DNA from: Symsagittifera roscoffensis
Taxonomy: Eukaryota; Xenacoelomorpha; Acoela; Convolutidae
Assembly: GCF_963678635.1 (NCBI RefSeq)
Contig: NC_087065.1
Span: 44,799,919 to 44,859,918 of the forward strand
Length of the DNA: 60,000 nt
Direction of reading: 5' to 3'
Within the stretch, counting starts at the first letter, position 1; every line of letters begins with the position of its first letter. The notes beneath the pieces were generated by a model that was not told where the DNA came from, did not search any database, and saw only the letters and a list, made by a program, of their open reading frames with translations. The translations under genes and the position numbers were made by a program. Below are positions 33,101 to 44,508 of this stretch, piece by piece.

Positions 33101-33199
33101 TTCAGAAAAAGGAAAAAAAAATTGTTTGCCCTCTCTTAACTCTTCCTTTTCCAGTGAATTGAAATTAAAAGTGGTGTACAGACTACTTGGTAGTCTAGT

Positions 33200-34280
33200 T
33201 TTTGCGAGAAAAGTCAAAAACTTTCATAGAACGGTCAAAAAACCCAAAACTTTACTATGTCGATGCTTCAAAAAGTTTTGAGCGTAGTCGCATTAACAAA
33301 TGAATTGTTCACACCCGTTCTGAGAAATTAAACCAAAAACTCATATATGACAGAGTATTCGAGAGTATTCGATGTTAAAAAAAACGGTTGAAAAAAATTT
33401 GACTTTTTCCAGGGCGAAAATTTCTTGTGTAATTTTCATATGGGTATCCGCCAACGCAGAGGAGCTTCACACTGCCCATTATCTGAATTTAATCTACATT
33501 GTCAGATTTGAGAAGTTATTTTCACTTAACGGTCAAAAATCAACAATTTGACTATTCCGACATAAGAAAATTCAAAATTTTTCTGTTCATTGAAAGCAAT
33601 AACTCACATTTGAGAGTTGTATTTTCGGAGAAAACGAAAAAAAAACAAATTTAGATCCAGTAACCCCCACACTTTTTTGAAGGCCATAAACAAAACGATT
33701 CAGGAACCCCGAAAAGAGGATGCTCCAGTTGGACAGCATATAAGGCAGTGTGGTAGTGATAGTAGTAAACCCGAATTTAATCAGAAGATACTCGACCAGG
33801 CCTCCAGCAGCATTATGTTATTTAGATTAGCGACGCTGCAAATTAGGAAAAACAGGCCGGAAATGACATCGCGCGACTGGTTTAGAATGAAAAATTGACA
33901 CTAAATCTATAGTTCCAGAAAAAAGAAATTTTTGGCCAAAACAATTTTTTTTTGGAGAAACTAACATATTACCATGAAATTAACTACAACTCGAAATTGC
34001 AAAAAAAAACTTGAATTCTCAGAAATTGTGGCTGAGTTCAAAAACTGGTTTTATAATAATTGTTACATCTTTTTAGTATTAAATGCGGTGTTTTGATTGG
34101 TTAATTTAATGACGTAAATAACCCTTTTTTTAAACCTCTGATAACAAATGAATTTTTTTACAAATTGGTTTAAAAACTTTTTTAGACTCTCTGATGGACA
34201 AAATTGTGCAAAAAAATGTTGGAATTTAGAATTTCAACGCATTCTTAAAATGAATTAATCACTTGTTTGTCTAACCGCCG
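33200..34280 (+). pseudogene. Penelope-like element, 3' part (second copy)
   Basis: The open piece 33617-33898 reads RKRKKNK, PHTFLKAINKTIQ, EPRKEDAPVGQHIRQCGSD and ILDQASSSIMLFRLATLQIRK. This matches the tail of GIY-YIG-type Penelope endonucleases (EHRKEDAPVGQHLxxC and a leucine-rich end). Non-coding sequence after the stop continues to resemble 23850-24290. Confidence 0.5.
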
Positions 34281-34289
34281 AGTCTGTTT

Positions 34290-36110
34290 TTTTGGTGCTT
34301 TACTTCTTTTTTTGCATTAAACTTAATTGCTTTAGAGTAATAATTTGGTACAAAAACAAAAAATGGAGAAAAAGGAAACATGAAAATTTGATAACCCCCA
34401 GGGAATTGCTTCCACAGACCTTTTTCAAATATTTCTTTTTTCCAGCTTGGTCAAACAGCCACCATGGAAGAAACCGCATTTAAAAATTTTAACCAGTTTG
34501 AAATTTTAATTCTACCGCACTGACTCGGCGACGAAGACACCTCTTGCTGGTGCTTAAGAAACATAGTTTGTGCTCAGGCATGATTCGTTTGCGGCTCTGT
34601 TTGTCTTGGTGGCACATAAATCGCAGACCACTTGGTCGCGTGACGAGGTCCCTGCCAGTGTTCACAATTTTTGCTGTTTGCACCGGGTCGGAAATGCTAT
34701 TTTTAAGCACTGCATTATGGTTGCTGCCTTGATTGCTTGAAACAAACAGAAGAAAAAACATGAACTGTTTTGACACTAGGCTTACGTGAAACAAAAAAAA
34801 GAAAAAACATTTGCTGTAAACACATTCTATTGTCCAATTTTTGCCCTGGTTATTGAACTTGACAAGAAAGAGACCAGTGAAAGCAGCAAGGCTCTACCTT
34901 TTTATACTTCAAAATATTTGAATTTTTTTTTCTTAAATGAACACATGAAAAAAAAAACTAAAACTATTTTATCCATGATAGGAATTAAACCAGGTACCCC
35001 ACACCAGTGAGTGCTCCGCACATCCCCCAGACTATCTGACCGTTTTTGTTTGTATAATTCCTTTTTTCTCAAAAAAGAAGAAACAGCACAAAACCAGGGG
35101 AAAAGAGGGTGCACAATAAATCCCAGTGCCCAGACAGTTACAATGAAAAAGAAATTTTTGATTCCCAACTTTGTGTTAGCAGATCGCTTCCTGGCCAAGC
35201 TGTACTATCAGTTGCCAATACTCAGTCGCGCCGACGAGACCACTACCGTGGGCCCAACGAAATGACGCAAAGCGCCGACCAACCTTGAGGGTCAGTAGGC
35301 GAGGGCGCAGTCATGGTTATTGGATTTCGCTGTTTGCACTCGGGTCCGTAACTCGTGCTTTCAGATCTCAGATGGAGTTTTTCGATATACCTGAACTCCT
35401 CTGGATTCAAACCCTGACGTACTGCTCAACAATCTCTTGTGAAAACTGTGCCATTTGCAACAATTTGGTTGAGTAAAAGCAAACGTTGAATATTAAGTTA
35501 TATAAACAAAAAAACTATCAAATAGGAAGTGAACATTTCTTTGTTCGGCTGTTCTGCTCTAGACCCTGCGGGGACGCAAAATAGCCTCATTTTCTAGCGC
35601 GAAGTCAATTATTCGGAACAATTTGAAGCTACCCTGGTTATATTCAAATGAATTCAATAACTTCAAAAATATATATATTTTAAAAAATCTGAACTCTATT
35701 ATTTGGGGTTTTTTGGTCAATTGCTTATCCACTTCCTTACCAGTCAAAACAAAAAAAGAGAAAAAGAATCTGATTTTATGAGCAGACATCGAAATGATCA
35801 AATGGACAAAAGTAAGAAACACTGAAAATCAATTGAATGTTTTGAGCAAACACACTTTTTTTCAACTTTTGAATTAACTGATAGAAGTGATAAAAGACCT
35901 AAAAAGCGCTGTTGTTTTTCTCTTACCCTACGAGATATAAATTTCTCTTTTTGAATCAGACAAAAAAATCATATCATCTTGAATTGAGGCTCCAACCTGC
36001 CCATTCAGTTTTGGAATGCGGGACAGATACACTGGAGCCGCAACCTTTCTGGTAATTCAAACTTATCATTTTAAAAAATTGTTGTCTTCTAGGAAACAAG
36101 CGAGCTGAAA
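34290..36110. other. Non-coding stretch
   Basis: Apart from the tRNA-like piece I see only short A+T-rich frames without protein-like content. The G+C-richer part at 35200-35350 shows no gene I can support. Confidence 0.4.
34976..35045 (-). repeat. tRNA-like SINE fragment
   Basis: On the - strand a B-box-like GGTTTAATTCC lies at 34981-34991, preceded by GGAGCACTCACTGG and an A-box-like AGTCTGGGGGATG. The 3' side is A/T-rich. The similarity to a tRNA is partial, so this is more likely a SINE than a tRNA gene. Confidence 0.3.
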
Positions 36111-36111
36111 C

Positions 36112-36289
36112 AAAAATTTAAAAAATTTTGCCTGCGGCGCAGAACTTTCGGCCAAAACAGGGTCTTTTTAGTGCTTTGGGAGAGCTCGGAAAAACAATTT
36201 GATCGACCTAAAATAAAAAAAGAGGTCGACAAAATTTTCGAAATTTTTTTGAAAATCCCCCCCTCGAGAAAATCCTAGATCCGCCCCTG
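36112..36289. mobile_element. hAT-type MITE, 5'-truncated copy 1
   Basis: It shares GCCTGCGGCGCAGAA and the 3' terminus AGATCCGCCCCTG with the complete copy at 53373-53764. The left third and left terminal inverted repeat are missing. Confidence 0.6.
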
Positions 36290-36873
36290 CATAGCGTTTT
36301 TGGATTCGGGGTAATCTACAACAATATCCATGAACTAAGTTTGTATAGCAGTTGTCTCCGATCTTAATATAAGTATTAAATATAAGTATTAAAATTTAAG
36401 TTGAAAAACATTTTAAAAAATGTGTTAAGTGGTTATAGAGAACATATGAAAAAGTTTTCTTGAAAACATTTTCTAACAATATCTATGGTTTGTTGTTTGA
36501 AGTAGTTGTCTCTGTTCAAATGTAATTCAGCGTGCCAACAGTCTACCCGAAAAACAAAATCATTAAAAATTGTAACAGTCGCAATCTCTCAACAAATCGA
36601 AACTATTCCTACTACTGCCACATATTTATAATCAAACGATCAGCGGGCCAAGTAAATTATCTGTTACTTATTTGCAGGGCTACTATTGATATTTGATAAG
36701 ATGATAACGAAGATAAGATAAGTATTTAATTGTAACGATTCTTTTTTGTCTTAACTAGCATCTCTTGTTTTTTATTTAAAAGTGGATAAAAAATAACTCA
36801 TTATGAATTGAAAAAAATACATTACGAAAAACATTCCAAAGGTTGTCTTTTCTTTGTATGGACACTTCGCGCT
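36290..36873. other. Non-coding, A+T-rich stretch
   Basis: Nothing recognisable between the MITE and the tandem duplication. Confidence 0.4.
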
Positions 36874-38459
36874 TGCAATGCCAAACTAATACCATATACA
36901 AAAAATTTTGTTCAAATACAAACTACATTAAAATTATTAAAATATTGCTTTTTTTGTTGTGGAGCAATCGTAATAAATATTCTGATATTTCATTAGTTTG
37001 AACTTTTTTCTGAACGGAAAATCATTACTTGGATTCTCAAAAGGTTTCTCCATCCCTACAGTGTTTTCTGTGGAAAAACATTGCTTTTGGACGAGATTAA
37101 AAATTTTAAAAAAGATCGCATAGGAATTTAGTGGCCAAAAGGTTCAATCTAAGAGAAACGAAGTCTAACTAATCAAACGAAAAACTGAGATTATGAAACA
37201 TTTTTGATTGTAGCATTTAGACCCCCTAATACACAAAAACTTGAACTCATTGAAAAATTTGCGTTGATGATTGACTAAACTCAATCAAACAAATCGAATT
37301 AGTTGATAAAAAATGATGCAATCTGAAAAACTTCATGCGGACGATAAATAATCTCATTTCAGACATCCTTTAACAACTCGTTTTGACTAAAAATAGCATC
37401 AACTCATTCAAAAGTCCTCTCCAGTTAAGTTTTTTTGCTCACTGTTAATCGTTTTTAGAAATTTTGACTCTATAAATTATAGGTTTTTCGATTTAGAACA
37501 TATAATTTGGACTTTTCTTTAAACGCAGCAATATTGATTAAATCTTTCATCAGCAACACGACAGCAGAAAACAATTGACATCAAAATTTACTCAAGTTAG
37601 ATTTTGCTAATTCGAAGCACCGAAATTGGGCATCTGATGTTCTATCTGGTTTGCGCAGGTTATGCAATGCCAAACTAATACCATATACAAAAAATTTTGT
37701 TCAAATACAAACTACATTAAAATTATTAAAATATTGCTTTTTTTGTTGTGGAGCAATCGTAATAAATATTCTGATATTTCATTAGTTTGAACTTTTTTCT
37801 GAACGGAAAATCATTACTTGGATTCTCAAAAGGTTTCTCCATCCCTACAGTGTTTTCTGTGGAAAAACATTGCTTTTGGACGAGATTAAAAATTTTAAAA
37901 AAGATCGCATAGGAATTTAGTGGCCAAAAGGTTCAATCTAAGAGAAACGAAGTCTAACTAATCAAACGAAAAACTGAGATTATGAAACATTTTTGATTGT
38001 AGCATTTAGACCCCCTAATACACAAAAACTTGAACTCATTGAAAAATTTGCGTTGATGATTGACTAAACTCAATCAAACAAATCGAATTAGTTGATAAAA
38101 AATGATGCAATCTGAAAAACTTCATGCGGACGATAAATAATCTCATTTCAGACATCCTTTAACAACTCGTTTTGACTAAAAATAGCATCAACTCATTCAA
38201 AAGTCCTCTCCAGTTAAGTTTTTTTGCTCACTGTTAATCGTTTTTAGAAATTTTGACTCTATAAATTATAGGTTTTTCGATTTAGAACATATAATTTGGA
38301 CTTTTCTTTAAACGCAGCAATATTGATTAAATCTTTCATCAGCAACACGACAGCAGAAAACAATTGACATCAAAATTTACTCAAGTTAGATTTTGCTAAT
38401 TCGAAGCACCGAAATTGGGCATCTGATGTTCTATCTGGTTTGCGCAGGTTATGCAATGC
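36874..38459. repeat. Two-copy tandem duplication, period 789 bp
   Basis: Copy 1 is 36874-37662 and copy 2 is 37663-38451. The first eight bases (TGCAATGC) recur a third time at 38452-38459, which is the residual breakpoint homology. I found no difference between the copies in the stretches I compared. The content is A+T-rich and non-coding. Confidence 0.85.
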
Positions 38460-39121
38460 TTTTTGCGAGGTTGATACGGCTGCTATTGGACTCAAAGATT
38501 CAAAAACACAAATGAAACATAATAAAAAACGTCCATAGGTATTCACTACAATTAAAAATTAAATTGTAACTTTATCCCTTCTGCAAAAAAAAAATATTCA
38601 CAAACGTATTTAAAACTCGATTGCGGAGAAATAAATCATCTCAGAAGAAGTAAAAACAATTTTCAAGTCTTTGCATAAGCCACGGGTCTCGACCCAGTTG
38701 GTCGTTAAAAGTCATTTCTGAAGTAAAAATTTGTTAAAACTTTTCTGAAAACTTTTGCAGGTAGTCCTGTTTTAGTGGCAGGTGAATTAGAAAAAAAGTT
38801 GTTGAACATAACTCAAAATGAATTATCTATACTCTAAGTCTTGAAATGACATGTCCCGCTGTAACCTTTATTGATGCTTTATTGATGCTAAAATGCCAGC
38901 CAGCGAGTTTAATTATTTTAAAAAATTATTTGCTTCTTATTGATCATTTCTGTTTCACCACACGTGAACAAGAACAAACAATTACAATCTTCCATAAAAA
39001 GATAAAACATTCGAAGTTAAAGTTTTCTGAATGCTTTTTTCTGGCGTTCTAAACTAAGATAGCAATTTGTAAATCTATGATTGTGTGTTGTGAAAGAACT
39101 GAATGCGCTATCACAATTACG
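38460..39121. other. Non-coding stretch
   Basis: A+T-rich. A B-box-like GGGTCGAGACCC on the - strand near 38683-38694 is the only feature of note. Confidence 0.35.
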
Positions 39122-39539
39122 CAGTAGCGGATTTGGGGGGGGGGGGGGGGGGGGGGGGTGGTCGCGGACGCTTTCTTTCTCAGGGATTCGACCACTGCTG
39201 ACCCAAAGGGTCCCCCTTTGTACTATTTTGAGATATCCATTTTTGGCGGATTGATCTTAAAAATTTTCTTCAGGCGCCTTCGGCGCCAATCTATACTAAT
39301 TTTGAGGGGGGATCGCGCTCCGATTAAACGCGAGACTTTTTGGTCGAAACTTTCCAAAAAGTGCCTAAAAGCGCCTCTTTTTGGCCTTTTTTCAAAAATT
39401 TGTAATTGCGGCGCAGAAAATTTCGTCAAATTAAGGTCTTTATAGTGGTTTGAGAGAGCTCAGAAATTCAATTTGGTCGACCTAAAAAAAAGTTTTTTTT
39501 GAAAATCCCCCCCTCGAAAAAATCCTAGATCCGCGCCTG
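39122..39539. mobile_element. hAT-type MITE copy 2, with a 24-base G run
   Basis: Left end CAGTAGCGGAT, right end AGATCCGCGCCTG, both near the CAGGGGCGGAT terminal repeat of the family. A run of 24 G lies at 39135-39158. The interior (CAGGGATTCGACC, GGCGCCTTCGGCGCC, TGCGGCGCAGAA-like) aligns with the copy at 53373. No clean target duplication is visible. Confidence 0.65.
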
Positions 39540-40339
39540 TAATAAAGTATCATAGCTACTGGAATCCGGAAGAACCTTCCTTATCTGAAGTATTGGTCTC
39601 AACGGTCTGAACTTGCTAAATTTTGATCCACATGATCTGAACATAAAACCACGACCTCGACCCGGGTTATCAAAACCAGGTAAGTAAATGCCATATCGCC
39701 CGCAACGTACCTAGTCGTTCCAATTTGTTTCAGTTCTCGATAGAAATTAAAATTATAAGTTAGAATAAAATTAGCCTGAAGTCTAGACTTAACATCAGGT
39801 CTAGCGGCAGAGGGGCAACAGCAATCGGTTTATTAGCAAGTCTTGATGCCGGTCAAGAATTGCCTCGACGGCTAATCAACCTAGATCCGTATTGGTACGC
39901 ATGTTAATGATATTAACTCACACAAGATATATAATTCATTTGCACCTAGCACAATTATTGGTTTTGATTACTAGGCTGTTTTGTGAGGTATTCCCTTGTG
40001 GTAAGATGATTTTTTCCCCATTTTTCAATAACAGTTTGCTTGTTTATAAGCCAATATGTTACTCGACGGAATTTGCTTGGAACTGATAAAAAGGCTAGCC
40101 CTGTCCGAAAGGCAAAACTTTGTGTTTTGTAAAGTCTTAGTAATGCATAAAAATTTTCTAGGTTAGAGCTAAGATTTAATAACAAGAAAAAAAATACTAC
40201 GGGGGCACATGCGCGGTTTTTTTTCACGTAAATTTCCAAAACTTTGAGTATTTTTTGGTTGTGGGTTTTTAAAAAAAATTGTTGCACAATATTAAGGGGA
40301 ATAATCGGGGTGGGGGGTTCCTTAGACGCTTTACAGAAA
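39540..40339. other. Non-coding stretch
   Basis: No gene recognised. A palindrome-like, tRNA-resembling stretch near 39655-39685 (CTCGACCCGGGTT) is noted but not supported as a gene. Confidence 0.35.
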
Positions 40340-40479
40340 GTTTTGCTTGGGACAGCAGGCATTTTTAAGGCAAAATAGACCTTTTACTGTTCTGAGAGAA
40401 ATCGAAAAATCAAATTGGTTGACATTAAAAATCAAAAAGCTACCCCTCCGAACCTCGAGAAAATCTAAATTTGCCTCTG
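40340..40479. mobile_element. hAT-type MITE, decayed 3' fragment
   Basis: The order of short matches to the right half of the MITE is kept: AGACCTTTTACTG, TCAAATTGGTTGAC, CCCCTCCGAACCTCGAGAAAA and a final GCCTCTG. The left end cannot be traced. Confidence 0.35.
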
Positions 40480-40899
40480 GCCCGTAATTTTTTTTTGCTG
40501 CCATGAATGGCATATTTTAATAACTTTCAAAAGAGGCACGAAGGCGGCATGTATCTCCCAAAAGTTAAAAGCAGTATTTGAGAGGTTTCTGAGAGCTCAA
40601 AAAGTAGATAACGTTTTTTAAGAGAATACCCACAGGTCTAAGAAACTGGGGATCGAATCATCGAGTAATCAACCTTCCTCTGTATCAATTTAGGGAGGAA
40701 AATCTTTTACTTGGTTATAGACAATCGTTGTCAGCCAATCCGAATTCAGCATTTTGCATGCTGCTTCGCGTCTCAAGTTTGCTGGATTGTTTCAAGGGGG
40801 TTGACTGTTTCCTCGGTTATTTTTGAGGGGATCAAGGAAATAACTCAAATGGGCCGTAAACGGAACTATTTAAAACAAAACCTTATTTCAACTATTTAT

Positions 40900-43578
40900 T
40901 TATCTTGGTAATAATATACTAACAAAGATACTAGAAAAAAATGCGATTACAAATATGAACAAAAATAGCCGGGCATTCGAGCTATTGAAGTCTTGACGTT
41001 GATCAACTACCATTTGGTGCATTGTTTTCAGTTCTGTTTTCAAGGTCGTCATGCATTGTTCTAGAATCTTTATGGCTTCTGTTGCTTCCATTTCAACCTG
41101 GCTGACCTTTTGAAGAGCCTCATTTTTCGGGTTTCGAAATGAATTCACACTTTCAGTTGAATTCAAGCCACTTGATGTTGAGCCAATTGGCACTGTTTCG
41201 TCAGAAGAATCTTGACTCTCGAAGCGAGAATCATGGTCGGATTGTTGGACTCTTTTGACCTTCAGCTTTGTAAGTGTTCTAATTTCGCCTCCGTTTAGTT
41301 CAATTTGTTCAAGGTCATTAGTTCCGTCCCAAGGTCGCTCGTCTGCAAATTTATACCTGTACAAATGTCGGGCATTGTTTGTCGGTATTCGACGAAAGAG
41401 TCGCGGCTGATAAACCACCCCACTTTTTGATGGACTTTTCAATTTGCTTTTTGAATTTCGGTCCATTTCTATATCCTTTTTGACGGATTCGGCTGACTTC
41501 AGATCTTGGCTCATCATCAAATCTAAAACTTGTTTCCAGATTTTGTTTGACTCAAGCTCAATCATTGAGCTTTCTTCGGGTATAAATTTGGTAAATTCTG
41601 AAAAATTGGCTGTATGGTTCGCAGACCATAAAATGTCTTCTTCGCCTCTTGAGTTTACACAAAGTACACTTTCATCTAAATCTCCTCTCACCTCGAAAAT
41701 TTCATTTTTTCCAAGTTTAATCATTCCGGCAAGTGAATTTTGAGTAATTTCGGCTGATTTTTTTTCTCCTGTATCCGGGACGATTTTTTTCACAGGGAGT
41801 ATTTTGATAACAGCCGAATATCCAGTACGTTCACAGGTCGCTTTGAGATTACCAACTAGCCTAACGCTCAACTGATTATCCTTAGTTTGTTCGCAAACAC
41901 TATACGGCAGTTTCATGTTGTAATTCTCGTTTCGATCGATAAGGTTAATTGAAATTTGTCCATTTGAAGCAAACTTCAATAATTTTTCCGACAGTTTTGT
42001 CGACAAAGCGATTGAAGATTTGATAACATAACCAATTTTGTGGTTTTTAAGATATGCACTGACAACAGTTGGGTTGATTGAAACACATTCGGCTACGAGA
42101 AACGTTTTGGAGCTTCCGTGTTGCCAGGCACAACGGTATGTTTCACCCAAAACTGGGCCTAGAGGTATTTTTGTCCAATTAGCAGAATTCGTTAAAATTG
42201 ATAGCCCGAATCGAACGACAAGTTTAATGCGCTCAAAAGTTTCCGTTTTTGAAACTAATTCTTCCAGAATGAATAGGTTGTCAAAATTTTGACCAAATCT
42301 TTGAAACCACGTCACGGGCTCAAAGTTTTGAATATCTGAACAAGATGTGTCAGAAAAATTGTTCTGCGCAGGACTGTTTTTGACGTTCAGATCAGCAACT
42401 GCTCGAATGTTTTTCTGATTGAAACGAAGGGTTTTATCTCCGACGTATTTAGTGGCCGATGATTTTAAATTTTCGTTATCTTGAGGTTCTTGCGGCTTAG
42501 CATTTTTATTGTCGCTTTCAGTTGAAAAATCAGAAGATGTTACTTCAGGAGTAACTGGGGGATTGAAGTTTGGTCCGGCGGTTAATTGGATAAAGTTGGT
42601 TTGTTTCTGGGCAAGATTTGAGTCAGTTGATTCAACCTCACTACTTGAAGTGGCAGAAGATTCTTCAGCTACTCCTCGCAACGTTGATTTCGATTCGGCT
42701 GAACAACTCTCTTCTTTCGTACTTGAAGCAAGTCTGTTTACACCCGAATGAAACCTCCCGGATGTAACATCAAAATTAAGAGTCAATGACTGCGGATTAT
42801 GATTAGTTGGAAACGAGAATCCATGCGGCAGTTCTAGGGGTGTGTTGGCAACACTGGAATCGCTGCCGATTGACGTTGACCGGTTGAACGTGAAGTTTTC
42901 TGTCAAACGCGCGCAATTAAGACCGTCAACCCACGCTTTACCGCTCAGTACGTCTTCAGTTCGGATGATCAGATAACTAAGCGGAAGACCGATGCTCTTA
43001 AAATTAGACACATTTTGGCCTCTGGGTCCTTTTTTAGCCCAGAAATTAAGCCCCAGAGGGTGAAATAACTTGAAACAGAATCCGTCTTTTTTTGAGGGTC
43101 TCTCCAACATCTGGCAGGAGTTCAACATTATAGTCCCCGCCCAGTTATGAGCTTTGGCAACTCTACTGCTTCTAAACAGAATCAGCAACCCAGGTTTGGC
43201 GACGCAAAAAAGTTTGACCCAATTTTTGATTGAATTTCGAAGCCGTAACCATCCTGAAATGATTGTCGTATCCTGGTTCAGAAATATTTGCCGCACTTCT
43301 ATATTGGCTTGCTTCTTTTTCTCTTTGTAGCTAATTCTCTGGTTTCTTTTCTGGGTTTTTCTGTCTCTTTCATCGTCAAAAGAGGTGTCAAATTTCTTTA
43401 TTTTCAACTCTTTCGTTATTTGCGGTCCAAATTTATAGTCCAAAATTGCGTTCAGCGTGTCTGATTTGGGCTCTCGCGATTTTTCATTTAATTCTTCCGA
43501 AGACATTTTTGCTTCTGATCTGTCGTCAAAATTGTTGGTCCGTAAATTTGAAGTATCCGAACGGTTTCTGCGATGCAT
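40900..43578 (-). CDS. ORP5/8-type oxysterol-binding-protein-related protein, PH domain and C-terminal membrane anchor, divergent signature
   Basis: An unbroken 892-residue frame opens with ATG at 43576-43578. ORP5/8 proteins sit in the ER by a C-terminal helix, reach the plasma membrane by a PH domain and exchange phosphatidylserine for PI4P. Seen here: a basic N-terminal helix (residues 75-95), a PH domain at about 105-225 containing the ORP8-like PSKKDGFCFKLFHPL (161-175), a Ser/Thr/Asn-rich linker (230-420), the lipid-binding ORD at about 425-770 with PLGPVLGETYRCAW and YKFADERPWD, and a final hydrophobic segment at about 870-889. The family signature EQVSHHPP is ECVSINPT at 497-504 (42067-42090), so both histidines are gone. 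No intron is visible across 2.7 kb, unlike most animal ORP genes; a retrocopy or intron loss could explain it. The neighbours are repeats. Confidence 0.85.
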   Translation of the reverse strand: MHRRNRSDTSNLRTNNFDDRSEAKMSSEELNEKSREPKSDTLNAILDYKFGPQITKELKIKKFDTSFDDERDRKTQKRNQRISYKEKKKQANIEVRQIFLNQDTTIISGWLRLRNSIKNWVKLFCVAKPGLLILFRSSRVAKAHNWAGTIMLNSCQMLERPSKKDGFCFKLFHPLGLNFWAKKGPRGQNVSNFKSIGLPLSYLIIRTEDVLSGKAWVDGLNCARLTENFTFNRSTSIGSDSSVANTPLELPHGFSFPTNHNPQSLTLNFDVTSGRFHSGVNRLASSTKEESCSAESKSTLRGVAEESSATSSSEVESTDSNLAQKQTNFIQLTAGPNFNPPVTPEVTSSDFSTESDNKNAKPQEPQDNENLKSSATKYVGDKTLRFNQKNIRAVADLNVKNSPAQNNFSDTSCSDIQNFEPVTWFQRFGQNFDNLFILEELVSKTETFERIKLVVRFGLSILTNSANWTKIPLGPVLGETYRCAWQHGSSKTFLVAECVSINPTVVSAYLKNHKIGYVIKSSIALSTKLSEKLLKFASNGQISINLIDRNENYNMKLPYSVCEQTKDNQLSVRLVGNLKATCERTGYSAVIKILPVKKIVPDTGEKKSAEITQNSLAGMIKLGKNEIFEVRGDLDESVLCVNSRGEEDILWSANHTANFSEFTKFIPEESSMIELESNKIWKQVLDLMMSQDLKSAESVKKDIEMDRNSKSKLKSPSKSGVVYQPRLFRRIPTNNARHLYRYKFADERPWDGTNDLEQIELNGGEIRTLTKLKVKRVQQSDHDSRFESQDSSDETVPIGSTSSGLNSTESVNSFRNPKNEALQKVSQVEMEATEAIKILEQCMTTLKTELKTMHQMVVDQRQDFNSSNARLFLFIFVIAFFSSIFVSILLPR

Positions 43579-43949
43579 TTTATTAAACAGCCTGGAAGAG
43601 GTCCGTATTTTACTTGTTTAATTTAATCAACCAGACGCGTTTTTGAGTTATGCACATTCAATAAATGGCAGTGGTGATTGCAGTTTTGAGTTAATCTTGT
43701 TTTTAACTTAAAGATACTGTTTGTTACATGAAGTTTATGATATGCACGTTCGTGTTATATTCAATCAAAAAGGTTATTTAACTTAGACTTTGGTGCAAAG
43801 TAAACGAATTGAAAAACTGTTCTTATATTTGTAGAAAATTGGTGAACTGGCATTGAAAAACCAGTAAAAATTGATTTGTTTTATTTTCGTTAGTAACCAA
43901 AAAATGCCATGGGCAATTTAAAGAGATCTGGCATATCCAGCAATGGATC
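43579..43949. other. Upstream flank of the ORP gene
   Basis: About 370 A+T-rich bases up to the assembly gap should hold its promoter. I see no TATA box or other element I can support. Confidence 0.3.
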
Positions 43950-44149
43950 NNNNNNNNNNNNNNNNNNNNNNNNNNNNNNNNNNNNNNNNNNNNNNNNNNN
44001 NNNNNNNNNNNNNNNNNNNNNNNNNNNNNNNNNNNNNNNNNNNNNNNNNNNNNNNNNNNNNNNNNNNNNNNNNNNNNNNNNNNNNNNNNNNNNNNNNNNN
44101 NNNNNNNNNNNNNNNNNNNNNNNNNNNNNNNNNNNNNNNNNNNNNNNNN
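43950..44149. other. Assembly gap (200 N)
   Basis: Exactly 200 undetermined bases, a typical scaffold spacer of nominal length. The true distance is unknown. Confidence 0.95.
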
Positions 44150-44508
44150 TTATATTGCTTTTTTATTCTTCTTTTTCCTCTTTTTGATGAATTCGATGTT
44201 GTTTCTGAGTCGGAAAAATATAATTGATCGTGAATGGGGCAATTTTTATCTATAGATTCTTTTAATTTATAGAGTTCGTCTAAATTGCTGGTTTCTGATT
44301 CTGAAAATGCGTTTCTATTTTTGGAAAAACTTTTTCGTCTTATTTGTCTTTGCTTAGTTATTATTTTTCTTTTTAGTGTTTGTCGTTTTGTTCTAATATA
44401 TCCAACTGTTTGTGTGTGGGGTGTGATTACAAGGTCGTATTTTTTGTTATCAATTTCACAGTTGTGCAAAACGATTGTTTGTTTGTTTCCTAGATTTTTA
44501 AATGACAT
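44150..44508 (-). CDS. Orphan ORF, N-terminal part, running into the gap
   Basis: The ATG at 44506-44508 opens MSFKNLGNKQTIVLHNCEI, and about 119 codons are open up to the gap. It is rich in Lys/Arg (TKRQTLKRKIITKQRQIRRK) with an acidic Ser/Glu stretch and then another basic cluster (KRGKRRIKKQY), as in nucleic-acid-binding or retroelement proteins. I do not recognise a family. It could be a gag remnant or an exon. Confidence 0.4.

Noticed and set aside
38670-39690. tRNA-like words GGGTCGAGACCC and CTCGACCCGGGTT
   Set aside because: No acceptor-stem pairing or A-box at the right spacing could be seen, so no tRNA gene is called.
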